DNA of 64,000 bases, from assembly GCA_001897855.1 (NCBI GenBank), contig MKUO01000018.1:351463-415462 (forward strand). Direction: 5' to 3'. Under the pieces are notes generated by a model. That model made no database searches, was not told the origin of the DNA, and saw only the letters and a list, made by a program, of their open reading frames with translations. The position numbers and the translations under genes are program-made. Shown one piece after another: positions 8,273 through 16,931 of the stretch; within the stretch, counting starts at the first letter, position 1, and each line of letters begins with the position of its first letter. Origin of the DNA: Bacteroidetes bacterium 43-93. Lineage in GTDB: Bacteria > Bacteroidota > Bacteroidia > Chitinophagales > Chitinophagaceae.

Positions 8273-10729
8273 TTATCTTTTCCCGGGCAACCAGCTAAGA
8301 ATACTGGAAATAATCTTTTTAAATCCTCTTGGTTTCTCTTCCTTCTCATCAAAATAGCCGCCGCTATATTTACCATAGCCATACCCACCATAGCCATACC
8401 CGTAGCCATAGCCATAGCCCGATTCATAACCATAGCCATATCCGTAAGCAAATCCTCTCTTGTGCACAACATCGTTTATCAGGAAGCTGAGGCGGTGCAT
8501 TTTACCGTTCTCCTCTATCTCATTTGCAATTTGCAATTGTTGCTTAAACGTATAACCTTGCCTGATCACATATAAAGTTGTACTTGCAAATCGATTCAGC
8601 AGCAGAGCATCTGTTACAAGTCCTACAGGCGCTGTATCAATAAATATGTAATCGAAGTTTTGCTTAAGATAATCAAACAGCTCATCCACCCTCGGCAGCA
8701 TTATTAGCTCGGCAGGATTCGGTGGTATTGGCCCCGATGGTATAACGAATAAATTATCCTCTACGCCCGATGGTTGTATGATGTCTGACATCTCTGCCTG
8801 GCCCACTGCATAGGTTGACAATCCTACCTCATTGTTCAGGCCCAGGTGTTTGGATATCTTTGGTTTACGCAGATCTAACTCCATAAGCACGACTCTCTTC
8901 CCGGATATGGCAAAAGTACTGGCCAGGTTTATAGCAATAAATGATTTACCCTCACCGCTCATGCTCGATGTCAGCATCACCACTTTATCATTCTTATCCG
9001 GCAGCATAAACTGCACATTGGTTCTCAATGCCCTAAACTGCTCGGACAATACAGAATGGCTATTACTTTTTACTGCTACCGTAACTTCAGAGTCGTTGTG
9101 CCCTATATCACCCAGTATCGGGATGTTGGAATTGCCGATAATATCACTCTTGGCAATGATGCGTGTATTCAACATCCTCCTAACCAGGAACCCCAGCATT
9201 GGTATAAGAAAACCAAGAAATATGGCGGTGTTCTTTACACGGCTTACATTTGGTTGTACGGCACCGGTGTTCTCCGCAGTATTGATTACGGTTACATTTG
9301 ATACTGTAGCAGATTTCGCAACTTGCGTTTCTTCACTTTTCTTCAGCAAGTACAGAAATAATTCCTCTCGTATATGTTGTTGCCGTGAGAATTCCAGGTA
9401 CTTCATCTCGGTTCTCGGCACATCCCTTATCTCTGCATCTATACTGCCGCTGCGCCTTCTTAGTTCGTTTATCATTACCTGCAAACTTCGCTTGGTCGCT
9501 TCCAGGCTCAGTTGCATATCAGTACGTAAAGATTCCAGCTGCTTATCCAGGGCTTTCACATTAGGGTTCGTTTCCGTGCTATAGGTAAGCATTTTATATC
9601 TTTCAGATTGGATCGTGTTGTACTTATCGATTATCTTTCCGATCGCACCGTTATCATCTACCAACAAACCCGAGGGCACTGCTTTCCCTTTATTTTTTGA
9701 GTCTGTAAGATATTTTTCCAGTTCCTGTAGCACTTGCAACTGCACTTCGTTGTCTGTAAGTTGCTTCTGCGTTGTGGCTGTATTTTCAAGTAACGCTTGT
9801 GACTGATCTTTTACATCTGCTGTTATCTTGTTGGTCTCTTTGAATTTTGCAAATCCCGATTCAACTGACGTAAGCGCATTATTTACATCTTTCAGACGCT
9901 CATTAATAAATTCAAGCGTTTTAGTTGCAATTTCATTTCGATCTTCAATATTTTTTTCGGCATATACACGCACCAGTGTATCCACTATATTTATACCCCT
10001 TTCCGGTATGTCGTCCTTAATGGATATATCAATGTAAGTAGACGACTTATCCGGACGGACAATATCCAGCTTGCCTGCATAGGCTCCTGCAATACTAATG
10101 GCAGGGGATACGGAAAAACTATATTTAACGCCTTCTTTAAGAGGCAGCTCACCTGTTCTGATTATTGTAACTTTCCCCAGTGGGAGATCGATCGGATAAC
10201 CCAGTTTACCTTTCCAGTTAGTCTTTTCTGATGCATTAATAGTATATGTATCATTAGGCCCGAAAACTATCTTATAACTATACTTATCCTGAATATTGTT
10301 AAGCAAAGAGTCAGGCATCAATACTTTGAAAGGGGTTTGTCCGTAAAACTGGGTCGTTTTTACATTGCCATACTCAAAATACTGCAAATTAAGCTTCAAC
10401 CTGTTCACCACTTTCGCTATCAGTGGCTTGCTTTTCATGATGCGGATCAGGTTACCTATTTCGTTACCATTACGTTGTGTCAGCCCAAGACCTTCCAATA
10501 TTTGCTCGTCCCCTTTTGCTCCTCCCCTATTGTCTGTTAATAATACTTCGCTGCTGATCTTGTACACGGGTGTTGCATACCTCAGGTAAATATTGGCACA
10601 CACAACAGCAATGATAATACTACCCAAAAACCACGGCCAGGTAGCCAGCACTGTTGTGATGACCCAACGCAAATTCAAAATTCCACCTTCAGAATCTCCT
10701 TTGCCTTTATTAGAAAAGCTGCTTTCCAT
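8273..10729 (-). CDS. wzc: Exopolysaccharide chain-length determinant / BY-type tyrosine kinase
   Basis: 818 residues. A Wzz-type N-terminal region has a membrane segment near residues 30-52, a long periplasmic part with coiled coil (about 270-480), and a second membrane segment near 510 (AIFLGFLIPMLGFLV). The cytoplasmic BY-kinase domain shows Walker A MSGEGKSF (about residue 590), a Walker A' LMELDLRKP and Walker B YIFIDTAP. The tail is very tyrosine-rich, with about 13 Tyr in (Gly-Tyr) runs at 759-791, the autophosphorylation cluster of this family. It controls polymer length and export together with Wza. wza is divergent across a 296-base intergenic region. The first acidic residue of Walker A' is Glu instead of the usual Asp. 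Confidence 0.92.
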   Translation of the reverse strand: MESSFSNKGKGDSEGGILNLRWVITTVLATWPWFLGSIIIAVVCANIYLRYATPVYKISSEVLLTDNRGGAKGDEQILEGLGLTQRNGNEIGNLIRIMKSKPLIAKVVNRLKLNLQYFEYGNVKTTQFYGQTPFKVLMPDSLLNNIQDKYSYKIVFGPNDTYTINASEKTNWKGKLGYPIDLPLGKVTIIRTGELPLKEGVKYSFSVSPAISIAGAYAGKLDIVRPDKSSTYIDISIKDDIPERGINIVDTLVRVYAEKNIEDRNEIATKTLEFINERLKDVNNALTSVESGFAKFKETNKITADVKDQSQALLENTATTQKQLTDNEVQLQVLQELEKYLTDSKNKGKAVPSGLLVDDNGAIGKIIDKYNTIQSERYKMLTYSTETNPNVKALDKQLESLRTDMQLSLEATKRSLQVMINELRRRSGSIDAEIRDVPRTEMKYLEFSRQQHIREELFLYLLKKSEETQVAKSATVSNVTVINTAENTGAVQPNVSRVKNTAIFLGFLIPMLGFLVRRMLNTRIIAKSDIIGNSNIPILGDIGHNDSEVTVAVKSNSHSVLSEQFRALRTNVQFMLPDKNDKVVMLTSSMSGEGKSFIAINLASTFAISGKRVVLMELDLRKPKISKHLGLNNEVGLSTYAVGQAEMSDIIQPSGVEDNLFVIPSGPIPPNPAELIMLPRVDELFDYLKQNFDYIFIDTAPVGLVTDALLLNRFASTTLYVIRQGYTFKQQLQIANEIEENGKMHRLSFLINDVVHKRGFAYGYGYGYESGYGYGYGYGYGGYGYGKYSGGYFDEKEEKPRGFKKIISSILSWLPGKR
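8354..8455 (-). repeat. Hexanucleotide repeat coding the Gly-Tyr tail of Wzc
   Basis: On the plus strand CCATAG / CCGTAG units recur, read on the minus strand as TATGGC / TACGGC and giving Gly-Tyr repeats. The unit length of 6 keeps frame, so slippage would change the number of phosphorylatable tyrosines without breaking the gene. Confidence 0.75.
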
Positions 10730-11025
10730 CTATATTATTTATATTTAACAGGTCAGTTCTCTCCTCGCTGATTAAACGATAACAAAAATTATAATATTAT
10801 ACTGTTATACAATATTATATGGGTGGCGAAATTAGTCTAAAAATACTACACGGCACAACCTTTCACTTCAGTTAAAAAATATTTCACAATCACAGTTATG
10901 AGGTATAAATAGCTTATTTATTTTATTTATTGTTTTTCTATTTACCGCAGCTTGCTATATATGTCAGGAGCTGCCAAATTTGCAAACGGAGGCTTTTTAA
11001 ATTACTTTTGGCGAAAATTCTCCTA
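10730..11025. other. Divergent wzc/wza intergenic region
   Basis: This 296-base AT-rich region separates the two divergent export genes. An imperfect AT palindrome built around ATAATATT and AATATTAT lies at about 10790-10818 and could be an operator. The rightward promoter is given separately. I see no further gene. Confidence 0.4.
10979..11010 (+). promoter_or_regulatory. Bacteroidota promoter of wza
   Basis: TTTG at 10979-10982, a 20-base spacer, then TACTTTTG at 11003-11010, a full match to the -33 TTTG / -7 TAnnTTTG pattern. The predicted transcript starts near 11016, just before ATG 11026. This supports the shorter wza start, because the upstream in-frame codons fall inside the promoter. 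Confidence 0.65.
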
Positions 11026-11847
11026 ATGTCATTGATGCAGAGAAAACTAACGGGGCCGTTGCTTGCTGTTGTAGCTATTGTCTATGCTACAACTTTGCTA
11101 ACCTCCTGCGCCTCGTATAAAAAATCTATATATTTTCAGGATATCCCCGACTCTTTACAGGCTCCGGTTACTGTTCCGGTTGTAGCGTACGAACCTCCCA
11201 AAATAAAGCCCAACGACATTTTAAGCATATCTGTGCAAACCATAGAAGATAAGGATATTGCTAAAGCGGGGGCCACTACGGCTCCATCGGGGCAAGGCAG
11301 CAGTACTGCGGTTACAGGTTATAAAGTAGATGAGAATGGAGACGTAGATGTACCAATGGTGGGCACGGTGCACCTTGCCGGTATGACAACTTCTGAGGCA
11401 AAAGAAGCCGTACGGGCAAAGGCGAAACATAATTTCGTGGATCCTGTGGTAAACGTAGCATTCGCTAATCACTTTATTGATGTGATCGGCGAGGTTTCCA
11501 GAAACGGACGCATCCCGTTACCGGATGAAAAAGTCAGTATAATTGATGCCATCAGCATGGCCGGCGATTTAGGCATACAAGGTAAAAGATACAATGTATT
11601 ACTCATGCGCGACGAGGGTGATAAAAAGGTCTGCACGAGGTTCAATCTAAACTCCACCAAATTATTTCAGTCTCCATATTACTATGTAAAAAGCGGGGAT
11701 ATAATATATGTAGAACCTAATAAGGCAAAATCCCGCAATGGCGAAACAGACTACTCAAGAGATCGTTATATAGGCTACATAGCGTCATTCGTGTCTGTAG
11801 GCCTTGCTTTGTATAACATCATCTATACTCAGTCAAGAAACAGATAA
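11026..11847 (+). CDS. wza: Wza-type polysaccharide export lipoprotein
   Basis: 273 residues from ATG 11026. A lipoprotein signal ends in the lipobox LTSC (TTLLTSCASYKK). A Poly_export domain follows (KPNDILSISV ... GYKVDENGDVDVPMVGTV), then an SLBB-like segment (IDVIGEVSRNGRIPLPDEKVSIIDAISMAGDL), and a C-terminal hydrophobic helix near YIASFVSVGLALYNII. The family forms the outer-membrane channel for capsule or exopolysaccharide. The gene is divergent from wzc, its usual partner. The in-frame extension back to 10930 is rejected because it runs through the promoter and would bury the signal peptide. Confidence 0.9.
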   Translation: MSLMQRKLTGPLLAVVAIVYATTLLTSCASYKKSIYFQDIPDSLQAPVTVPVVAYEPPKIKPNDILSISVQTIEDKDIAKAGATTAPSGQGSSTAVTGYKVDENGDVDVPMVGTVHLAGMTTSEAKEAVRAKAKHNFVDPVVNVAFANHFIDVIGEVSRNGRIPLPDEKVSIIDAISMAGDLGIQGKRYNVLLMRDEGDKKVCTRFNLNSTKLFQSPYYYVKSGDIIYVEPNKAKSRNGETDYSRDRYIGYIASFVSVGLALYNIIYTQSRNR

Positions 11848-11860
11848 TAAAGCATATTAA

Positions 11861-11900
11861 AATAATAAGGGCAACCCTGAGGGTTGCCCTTATTATTTTA
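11861..11900 (+). terminator. Strong bidirectional terminator after wza
   Basis: A perfect 17-bp stem (11861-11877 with 11881-11897, core AAGGGCAACCC / GGGTTGCCCTT) has a 3-base loop TGA and a T-rich right flank. It begins 13 bases after the wza stop. Confidence 0.9.
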
Positions 11901-12000
11901 TGCATACATATCACATAAACAGGCTGAGAAAATTACCAGGCAATTTGCGAAGCAGGGCAAAAGCAATATCATTCATGCCTGATATGTGCTATACATATTT

Positions 12001-12031
12001 AAAAAAATACGGCCCGCAATTGCAGGCCGTA
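12001..12031 (-). terminator. Terminator of the 12054-12797 gene
   Basis: The stem TACGGCC (12008-12014) pairs with GGCCGTA (12025-12031). Seven A on the plus strand at 12001-12007 give the T-tract on the minus strand. It lies 22 bases past the stop. Confidence 0.75.
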
Positions 12032-12053
12032 CGATATAAATTCAGAAACGTAA

Positions 12054-12797
12054 TTACTTGTTATATTTCTTATTCTCGTAATAACGCAATTTTTCTTTGT
12101 TATAGGTACCGTATGCACTAGCCGGTACTCTGTGAAATACATAGCGCAGGCCAAATGTACATGGGAAAGCCATAATATTATATTTCAGCTTAGGGCCACC
12201 CGGCACTTGCGGTGCATCGGCATTCCTGTAATCAAGCGTATAAGCCCTGAATGAACCTTCCAGGTAGATGCCTATTTGTGAGGTAATGTTAGCAGCATAT
12301 CCCAATTGCGCACCGTAAGCTATTCCACGACCACCATCCGGCGCCTTATAAGATTCGTTTGACTCGTATTTATGGGAATTGTTGCGGGCAGCTGCAAAAC
12401 CGACTGCTATACCTACATAAGCATAACTACCGCCGAAATCAAAGCGCTTATTTACAACACCGCATACATTTACCAGGTATTTTGCATACACCAGCTTTTT
12501 ATCATCGCCACCCACAGAATCTATCTTCAATGTGCCGTTATAGAAACCACCATATTTCTTTGATGATTTGGACGATAATTCATGCATTTGACCTTCAACA
12601 CCCAACTGCCAGTTATTTTTGGTGGTATATAACAACCTAAGGTTGGCAGAATAGTTCATTAAAGATTGGTCTCCTTTGTACACCATATTATCAGTAGGCT
12701 GCGTGTTTACGCTAAAGCCTCCGCCAATGCCACCCTCAAACTCCTGGGCCTGGCTCCTGATACCTATTAATACAAAGAATAATAGCAATTTTTTCAT
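12054..12797 (-). CDS. Outer-membrane beta-barrel protein, unknown role
   Basis: 247 residues. A signal peptide MKKLLLFFVLIGIRSQAQ with a cut after AQA or SQA is likely. The rest alternates polar and hydrophobic residues with many Gly and aromatics (GGIGGGFSVNTQ, YVGIAVGFAAARN, QIGIYLEGSFRAYTLDYR, CTFGLRYVFH), as in small OmpA/OMP_b-brl barrels. No plug or OmpA peptidoglycan domain is seen. It is monocistronic with its own terminator. Neighbours give no functional hint, and a structural or adhesion role is only a guess. Confidence 0.7.
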   Translation of the reverse strand: MKKLLLFFVLIGIRSQAQEFEGGIGGGFSVNTQPTDNMVYKGDQSLMNYSANLRLLYTTKNNWQLGVEGQMHELSSKSSKKYGGFYNGTLKIDSVGGDDKKLVYAKYLVNVCGVVNKRFDFGGSYAYVGIAVGFAAARNNSHKYESNESYKAPDGGRGIAYGAQLGYAANITSQIGIYLEGSFRAYTLDYRNADAPQVPGGPKLKYNIMAFPCTFGLRYVFHRVPASAYGTYNKEKLRYYENKKYNK

Positions 12798-12985
12798 ACA
12801 GCTGGTTTTTCCTGTTGCGATCCTAAATATATTATTTCTAACGCAAAATCTAAAGCAAGCGTTAAATTAATCAAATTTCTGGTTTGCAATAGCGTTTTTA
12901 ATGGCATTTTTTTAAACGTGATCAATAGTAGAGGCCTAATATTGCAACGTACTTGCTGTCATTTTTCCTGTAACTAACAATATTA

Positions 12986-13016
12986 AAAAGCCCCGCTCTT
13001 TTTGAACGGGGCTTTT
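12986..13016 (-). terminator. Terminator after the ftsX/DUF3098 unit
   Basis: A perfect 10-bp stem AAAAGCCCCG (12986-12995) / CGGGGCTTTT (13007-13016) has A/T tracts on both sides, so it can work in both directions. It ends the leftward DUF3098 unit. Confidence 0.8.
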
Positions 13017-13034
13017 CTTATGGGTAGATCAATT

Positions 13035-13313
13035 TTAAGCTTGTGCAGGTTTCTTCATAATAGCATACACTTCCACCGCAAAACCTATCAATATCAGTAA
13101 AGGGGCAAAGGTGATGCGCCTGGCGCTGAATATCTCATCATAGTTAAATTGATGCGGGTCAGGGCTTTTGCCACCGGCCATCATCATAAAGCCTATCAGT
13201 ATCAGTACTACACCGCCAATCATCCACATATAATTACTCTTATCAAACAGGAAAGTCTGGTTGCCTTTGGGAGTAAGGTCTTTTGCGGGCTTTTGTCTTG
13301 TTGTTGTTGCCAT
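13035..13313 (-). CDS. DUF3098 family small membrane protein
   Basis: 92 residues. A basic N terminus is followed by a hydrophobic segment (YMWMIGGVVLILIGFMMMAGG) and a short acidic stretch with HQFNYDEIFSARRITFAPL. A second hydrophobic segment ends the protein. This arrangement and the position just downstream of ftsX match DUF3098, a Bacteroidota-specific family usually found beside ftsX. An accessory role in cell-envelope or division functions is inferred from that linkage only. Confidence 0.85.
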   Translation of the reverse strand: MATTTRQKPAKDLTPKGNQTFLFDKSNYMWMIGGVVLILIGFMMMAGGKSPDPHQFNYDEIFSARRITFAPLLILIGFAVEVYAIMKKPAQA

Positions 13314-13350
13314 AATGGAGCAATATTAAGAATTACGTTTAATATTATGA

Positions 13351-14208
13351 TTAATAAAGATCATCTACATGCATCTTCAGATATTTCACTACAGAGCGGT
13401 GTGTGCTTAATACAGATATCAGTATACCCACCACTATCATACCTGCCATCAGCACTACCAGCCATACAGGCTCATGCAGTATTTTCAGTTCAGGAAACTG
13501 GCTTTCGGCAAATGATATTACTATCCACAGGCCAATAACGGATATTACGCCGCTCAGCAGCCCGTTAACTATTGCACGTCGGTCAAAAGGCCGGGAAATA
13601 AACCACCGTGTTGCACCTACCATCTGCATGGTCTTTATCAGGAAGCGGTTGCTGAACATCGCCAGGCGCACCGTATTATCTATCAGGATGATCACCACGA
13701 TAAACAGTAAAGCCGAAACCACACCCAATATCAAACCAATTTTGCGGAAATTATTATTAATGTTAGCAACTACAGTTGTAGGATAAGCTACATCACGCAC
13801 TATATTACTTTGCATAATAAAGGTCCTGATCTTTTCAAGGCTGTCTTTATTTACGTATTCCGAATTCAGGTTAACAACAATCGACGCATACAGCGGGTTG
13901 AAGTCCAGCAGTTCGGTAAAATCCTCACCACCTTCCGCAACAAATTTTTTAGCCGCTTCCTCTTTCGTTATGATCTCTGTGTGTTTAACAAAGGGCTGAT
14001 GATCCAGTACCTGCTGCATCCGCTTGATATTCTCATCGCGGGTATTATCGTGCAATATCACTTCTACCTGTACATCTTCCTTAAACACGCGGCTTAGCCC
14101 GCGGCCATTGATCACCAGCCAGCCCAGTGTACCCAGCAGGAATAACACAAGGGAGATACCAATGATCGCGTATAAATAGGATGGTTTTGCTTTTTTACCG
14201 GTCGACAT
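13351..14208 (-). CDS. ftsX: Cell-division ABC transporter permease FtsX
   Basis: 285 residues. One N-terminal membrane segment (YAIIGISLVLFLLGTLGWLV) is followed by a periplasmic domain of about 130 residues with VQVEVILHDN and YASIVVNLN. Three C-terminal membrane segments include the family motif KTMQMVGATRWFISRPF. FtsX pairs with the ATPase FtsE to control peptidoglycan hydrolases during division; ftsE is not in this window. DUF3098 follows after 37 bases in the same transcript. Confidence 0.93.
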   Translation of the reverse strand: MSTGKKAKPSYLYAIIGISLVLFLLGTLGWLVINGRGLSRVFKEDVQVEVILHDNTRDENIKRMQQVLDHQPFVKHTEIITKEEAAKKFVAEGGEDFTELLDFNPLYASIVVNLNSEYVNKDSLEKIRTFIMQSNIVRDVAYPTTVVANINNNFRKIGLILGVVSALLFIVVIILIDNTVRLAMFSNRFLIKTMQMVGATRWFISRPFDRRAIVNGLLSGVISVIGLWIVISFAESQFPELKILHEPVWLVVLMAGMIVVGILISVLSTHRSVVKYLKMHVDDLY

Positions 14209-14357
14209 GCTCTTACTTATCTCCCAAAAATAGAAAAATAAGGTAGAAAAGGGGTAGAGAACACAGCTTTTGCCATGTATTTAACAATTTTGATTACGAA
14301 AGGCTAATTTTTGCCCTGCATGATAATTGACTATTTTAGCCGCGTTAACCACTATAT

Positions 14358-15491
14358 ATGCAGGATCTAAGTCATTTTTTTGAATCACCACATTTTATTG
14401 AACAACAGGAATCTAATACTTACGAGCCGCTACAGCTGGGCGCTACGATACAATATGCTGTCGATGGCAATTTTGACTGGGAAGATGCAGATATCGTCAT
14501 TATTGGTTGTGGCGAACAACGAGGCGCAACGCGCGGAGCTAAATACAGTAATGCACCGGATGCTATCCGCGAAGAATTATATAAAATGTATAGCTGGCAT
14601 CCTGCAGTAAAAATTGTGGATGCAGGTAATATCCGCGAAGGCGCTAATATATATGATACCAAAGCCGCGCTCAGGACGGTATTGCATGAATTACAGGAGG
14701 CAGGCAAGACGGCCATTGTGCTCGGCGGCGCTCACGACCTTACCATGCAGCAATATGAGGCATTTAAAAAGTCAAAGAAGCTGGTGCAGGTTACCGTGGC
14801 AGATATGCTGATAGATCTGGAGGAGACGGAAGAAACCACAGATAAAAGTTTCCTGATGGAAATGCTGACGGAGCAGCCCAACTTCATCCGCCATTTCAAT
14901 CATATCGGCTTCCAGAGCTATTATGTGAATCCACGGATGCTGGAAACCCTGGACAAGCTTCGCTTCGACTGTTACAGGCTGGGGCGTGTACGCGAGCATT
15001 TTGAAGATGTAGAACCTGTATTACGCAACAGTGATCTGTTCAGCTTTGATATGACGGCCATTAAATACTCCGATGCGCCTATTAATAAGAACGGCTCTCC
15101 AAACGGATTTACGGGTGACGAAGCCTGCATCCTTACCCGATACGCGGGGATGGGTACGCATCTGCATTCCTTTGGCATTTATGGATATACACCGGATACA
15201 GATGAACAAGGTATGACAGCTAAGCTGGCATCACAAATGATCTGGTATTTTATAGACGGCTACCATATCCGCAAAACAGAAGCAGAGCTTACTGATCATG
15301 AAGAGTTTATTTCTTTCCATGTAACGTTCACGGAAATTGATACCATCTTCCTGAAAAGCAAACGTACCAACCGCTGGTGGATGCGTTTGCCGGATAATAC
15401 GCACGTGCCTTGCAGCTACAACGACTACCTTCTGGCAAGCAGCGGCGAGATACCGGAACGCTGGCTGCGCGAACAGGAACGCCTGGTGTAA
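14358..15491 (+). CDS. Arginase/agmatinase-fold protein with an incomplete metal site
   Basis: 377 residues with the ureohydrolase layout. GCGEQRGATRGAKYSNAPDAIR is the N-terminal family segment. GGAHD (123-127) stands for GGDHS, ADMLID (148-153) for DAHxD, and FDMTAIKYSDAP (230-241) for FDxDxxDP. Active ureohydrolases bind two manganese ions through His and Asp at these places. Here the DAHxD histidine reads Leu and the second Asp of FDxD reads Thr, so at least one metal position should be lost. Automated tools may call it formimidoylglutamase. I see a likely non-canonical or inactive enzyme. It stands alone, with a terminator after it. Confidence 0.75.
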   Translation: MQDLSHFFESPHFIEQQESNTYEPLQLGATIQYAVDGNFDWEDADIVIIGCGEQRGATRGAKYSNAPDAIREELYKMYSWHPAVKIVDAGNIREGANIYDTKAALRTVLHELQEAGKTAIVLGGAHDLTMQQYEAFKKSKKLVQVTVADMLIDLEETEETTDKSFLMEMLTEQPNFIRHFNHIGFQSYYVNPRMLETLDKLRFDCYRLGRVREHFEDVEPVLRNSDLFSFDMTAIKYSDAPINKNGSPNGFTGDEACILTRYAGMGTHLHSFGIYGYTPDTDEQGMTAKLASQMIWYFIDGYHIRKTEAELTDHEEFISFHVTFTEIDTIFLKSKRTNRWWMRLPDNTHVPCSYNDYLLASSGEIPERWLREQERLV

Positions 15492-15525
15492 GCAATTGAA
15501 CCGAATATTGTATTTTTGCAATACG

Positions 15526-15558
15526 AACCATCTCCGTACAAAAAGAGATGGTTTTTTT
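15526..15558 (+). terminator. Hairpin with T-tract between the arginase-fold gene and hflX
   Basis: A perfect 9-bp stem AACCATCTC (15526-15534) / GAGATGGTT (15545-15553) is followed by five more T and AT. It is either the terminator of the upstream gene or, because TATTTTTG at 15511-15518 places a possible start site right at its foot, a 5' leader hairpin of hflX. Confidence 0.75.
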
Positions 15559-15567
15559 ATCTGAATA

Positions 15568-16755
15568 ATGATCGAGAATAAAAATATCATTGGCGCCGAA
15601 GAAAAGGCAGTGCTGGTAGGTGTTGTACATAAACAACAAACAGAAACGCAAACGAACGAATACCTCGCCGAGCTGGCATTTCTTGCAGAAACTGCGGGCG
15701 CTACTACCGTGAAGACTTTCATCCAGAAGATGGACCGCCCGGATAGCAAGACTTTTGTGGGTAAGGGTAAGCTGGAAGAGATACGCGATTATGTGCGCGC
15801 AAAGGGTGTACAGTTAGCCATATTTGACGACGAGCTAACAGGCTCACAAATAGGTAATATCGCGGATGTACTGGGCATTAAAACCATAGACAGAAGTGAC
15901 CTGATACTGGATATATTTGCCCGCCGCGCCAAAACCGCACAGGCAAAAGTGCAGGTAGAGCTGGCGCAATATCAATACATCCTGCCGCGTTTGCGTGGTA
16001 TGTGGAAGCACCTGGAACGCCAGGGCGGTGGTATCGGTTCGCGCGGCCCTGGTGAAACGGAAATAGAAACTGACCGCCGTATCGTCAAGGATAAGATAGC
16101 CTTACTGCGCCGCAGGCTTGCCGAGATCGACAAACAAGCTGCAACACAACGCAAGGAACGTGGTGAATATATACGCGTAGCATTAGTGGGCTATACCAAT
16201 GTGGGTAAAAGCACCATCATGCGCATTCTCAGTAAGTCTGATGTATTTGCAGAGAATAAGCTCTTTGCAACGCTCGATACTACAACCCGTAAGATCGTTT
16301 ACGAGCAAACGCCTTTCCTTCTCAGCGATACAGTAGGATTCATCCGTAAGCTGCCCCACCACCTGGTAGAAAGCTTTAAAAGCACTCTCGACGAGGTACG
16401 TGAGGCGGATTGCCTGCTGCACGTGGTGGATATATCTCACCCTGCATACGAAGACCAGATGGGCGTTGTCAACAAAACACTACAGGAGATAGGGGCTTTT
16501 GACAAGCCTATACTGACGGTCTTCAACAAGATGGACCTCTATGAAAAGCACGTGTTTGATGAGTGGCTCGATGAAGAAGTAAAGCAAGACCTGCTCAGGC
16601 AACTGAAACAAAAATGGCAGCACGAAACAAATAATAACTGCGTATTCATATCTGCAACAGAGATGCGCAATATCGATGAACTGCGCCAGACCATACTGGA
16701 TAAAGTGAAGGGATTGTACCAGGTTCGCTATCCATACCTAACTAAATTTTACTAA
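15568..16755 (+). CDS. hflX: Ribosome-associated GTPase HflX
   Basis: 395 residues. The N-terminal HflX domain contains TFVGKGKLEEI and RSDLILDIFARRA. The glycine-rich GGGIGSRGPGETEIETDRR linker precedes the G domain. G1 is GYTNVGKST (208-216), G3 is DTVGF and G4 is NKMD. HflX splits stalled ribosomes under stress. Length and motifs are normal. A hairpin lies just upstream of the start. Confidence 0.96.
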   Translation: MIENKNIIGAEEKAVLVGVVHKQQTETQTNEYLAELAFLAETAGATTVKTFIQKMDRPDSKTFVGKGKLEEIRDYVRAKGVQLAIFDDELTGSQIGNIADVLGIKTIDRSDLILDIFARRAKTAQAKVQVELAQYQYILPRLRGMWKHLERQGGGIGSRGPGETEIETDRRIVKDKIALLRRRLAEIDKQAATQRKERGEYIRVALVGYTNVGKSTIMRILSKSDVFAENKLFATLDTTTRKIVYEQTPFLLSDTVGFIRKLPHHLVESFKSTLDEVREADCLLHVVDISHPAYEDQMGVVNKTLQEIGAFDKPILTVFNKMDLYEKHVFDEWLDEEVKQDLLRQLKQKWQHETNNNCVFISATEMRNIDELRQTILDKVKGLYQVRYPYLTKFY

Positions 16756-16775
16756 AATATAAGTCGTTGAAATTG

Positions 16776-16806
16776 GCCGGGAGAATTGTCATCAAATGCT
16801 CCCGGC
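16776..16806 (+). terminator. Possible weak terminator after hflX
   Basis: The inverted repeat GCCGGGAG (16776-16783) / CTCCCGGC (16799-16806) has a 15-base loop and is followed by GAATTAATTTATC rather than a clean T-run. It lies 20 bases past the hflX stop. Confidence 0.4.
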
Positions 16807-16931
16807 GAATTAATTTATCATTAAGAGCAGCTGAAAACAGCTGTAAAGCCTCACATATTGTTAATTGCTATTCCTTTTTGCAAAAATGTTTCTTAACTTT
16901 CTGTAAATCGTTCCACCCTTAAGCGTGCTAT

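Noticed and set aside
8354-8455. CRISPR-like short repeats
   Set aside because: The units are 6 bases, contiguous, in frame and code the Gly-Tyr tail; there are no spacers.
8832-9584. A 250-residue plus-strand frame opposite wzc
   Set aside because: Antisense shadow of a gene with clear kinase motifs.
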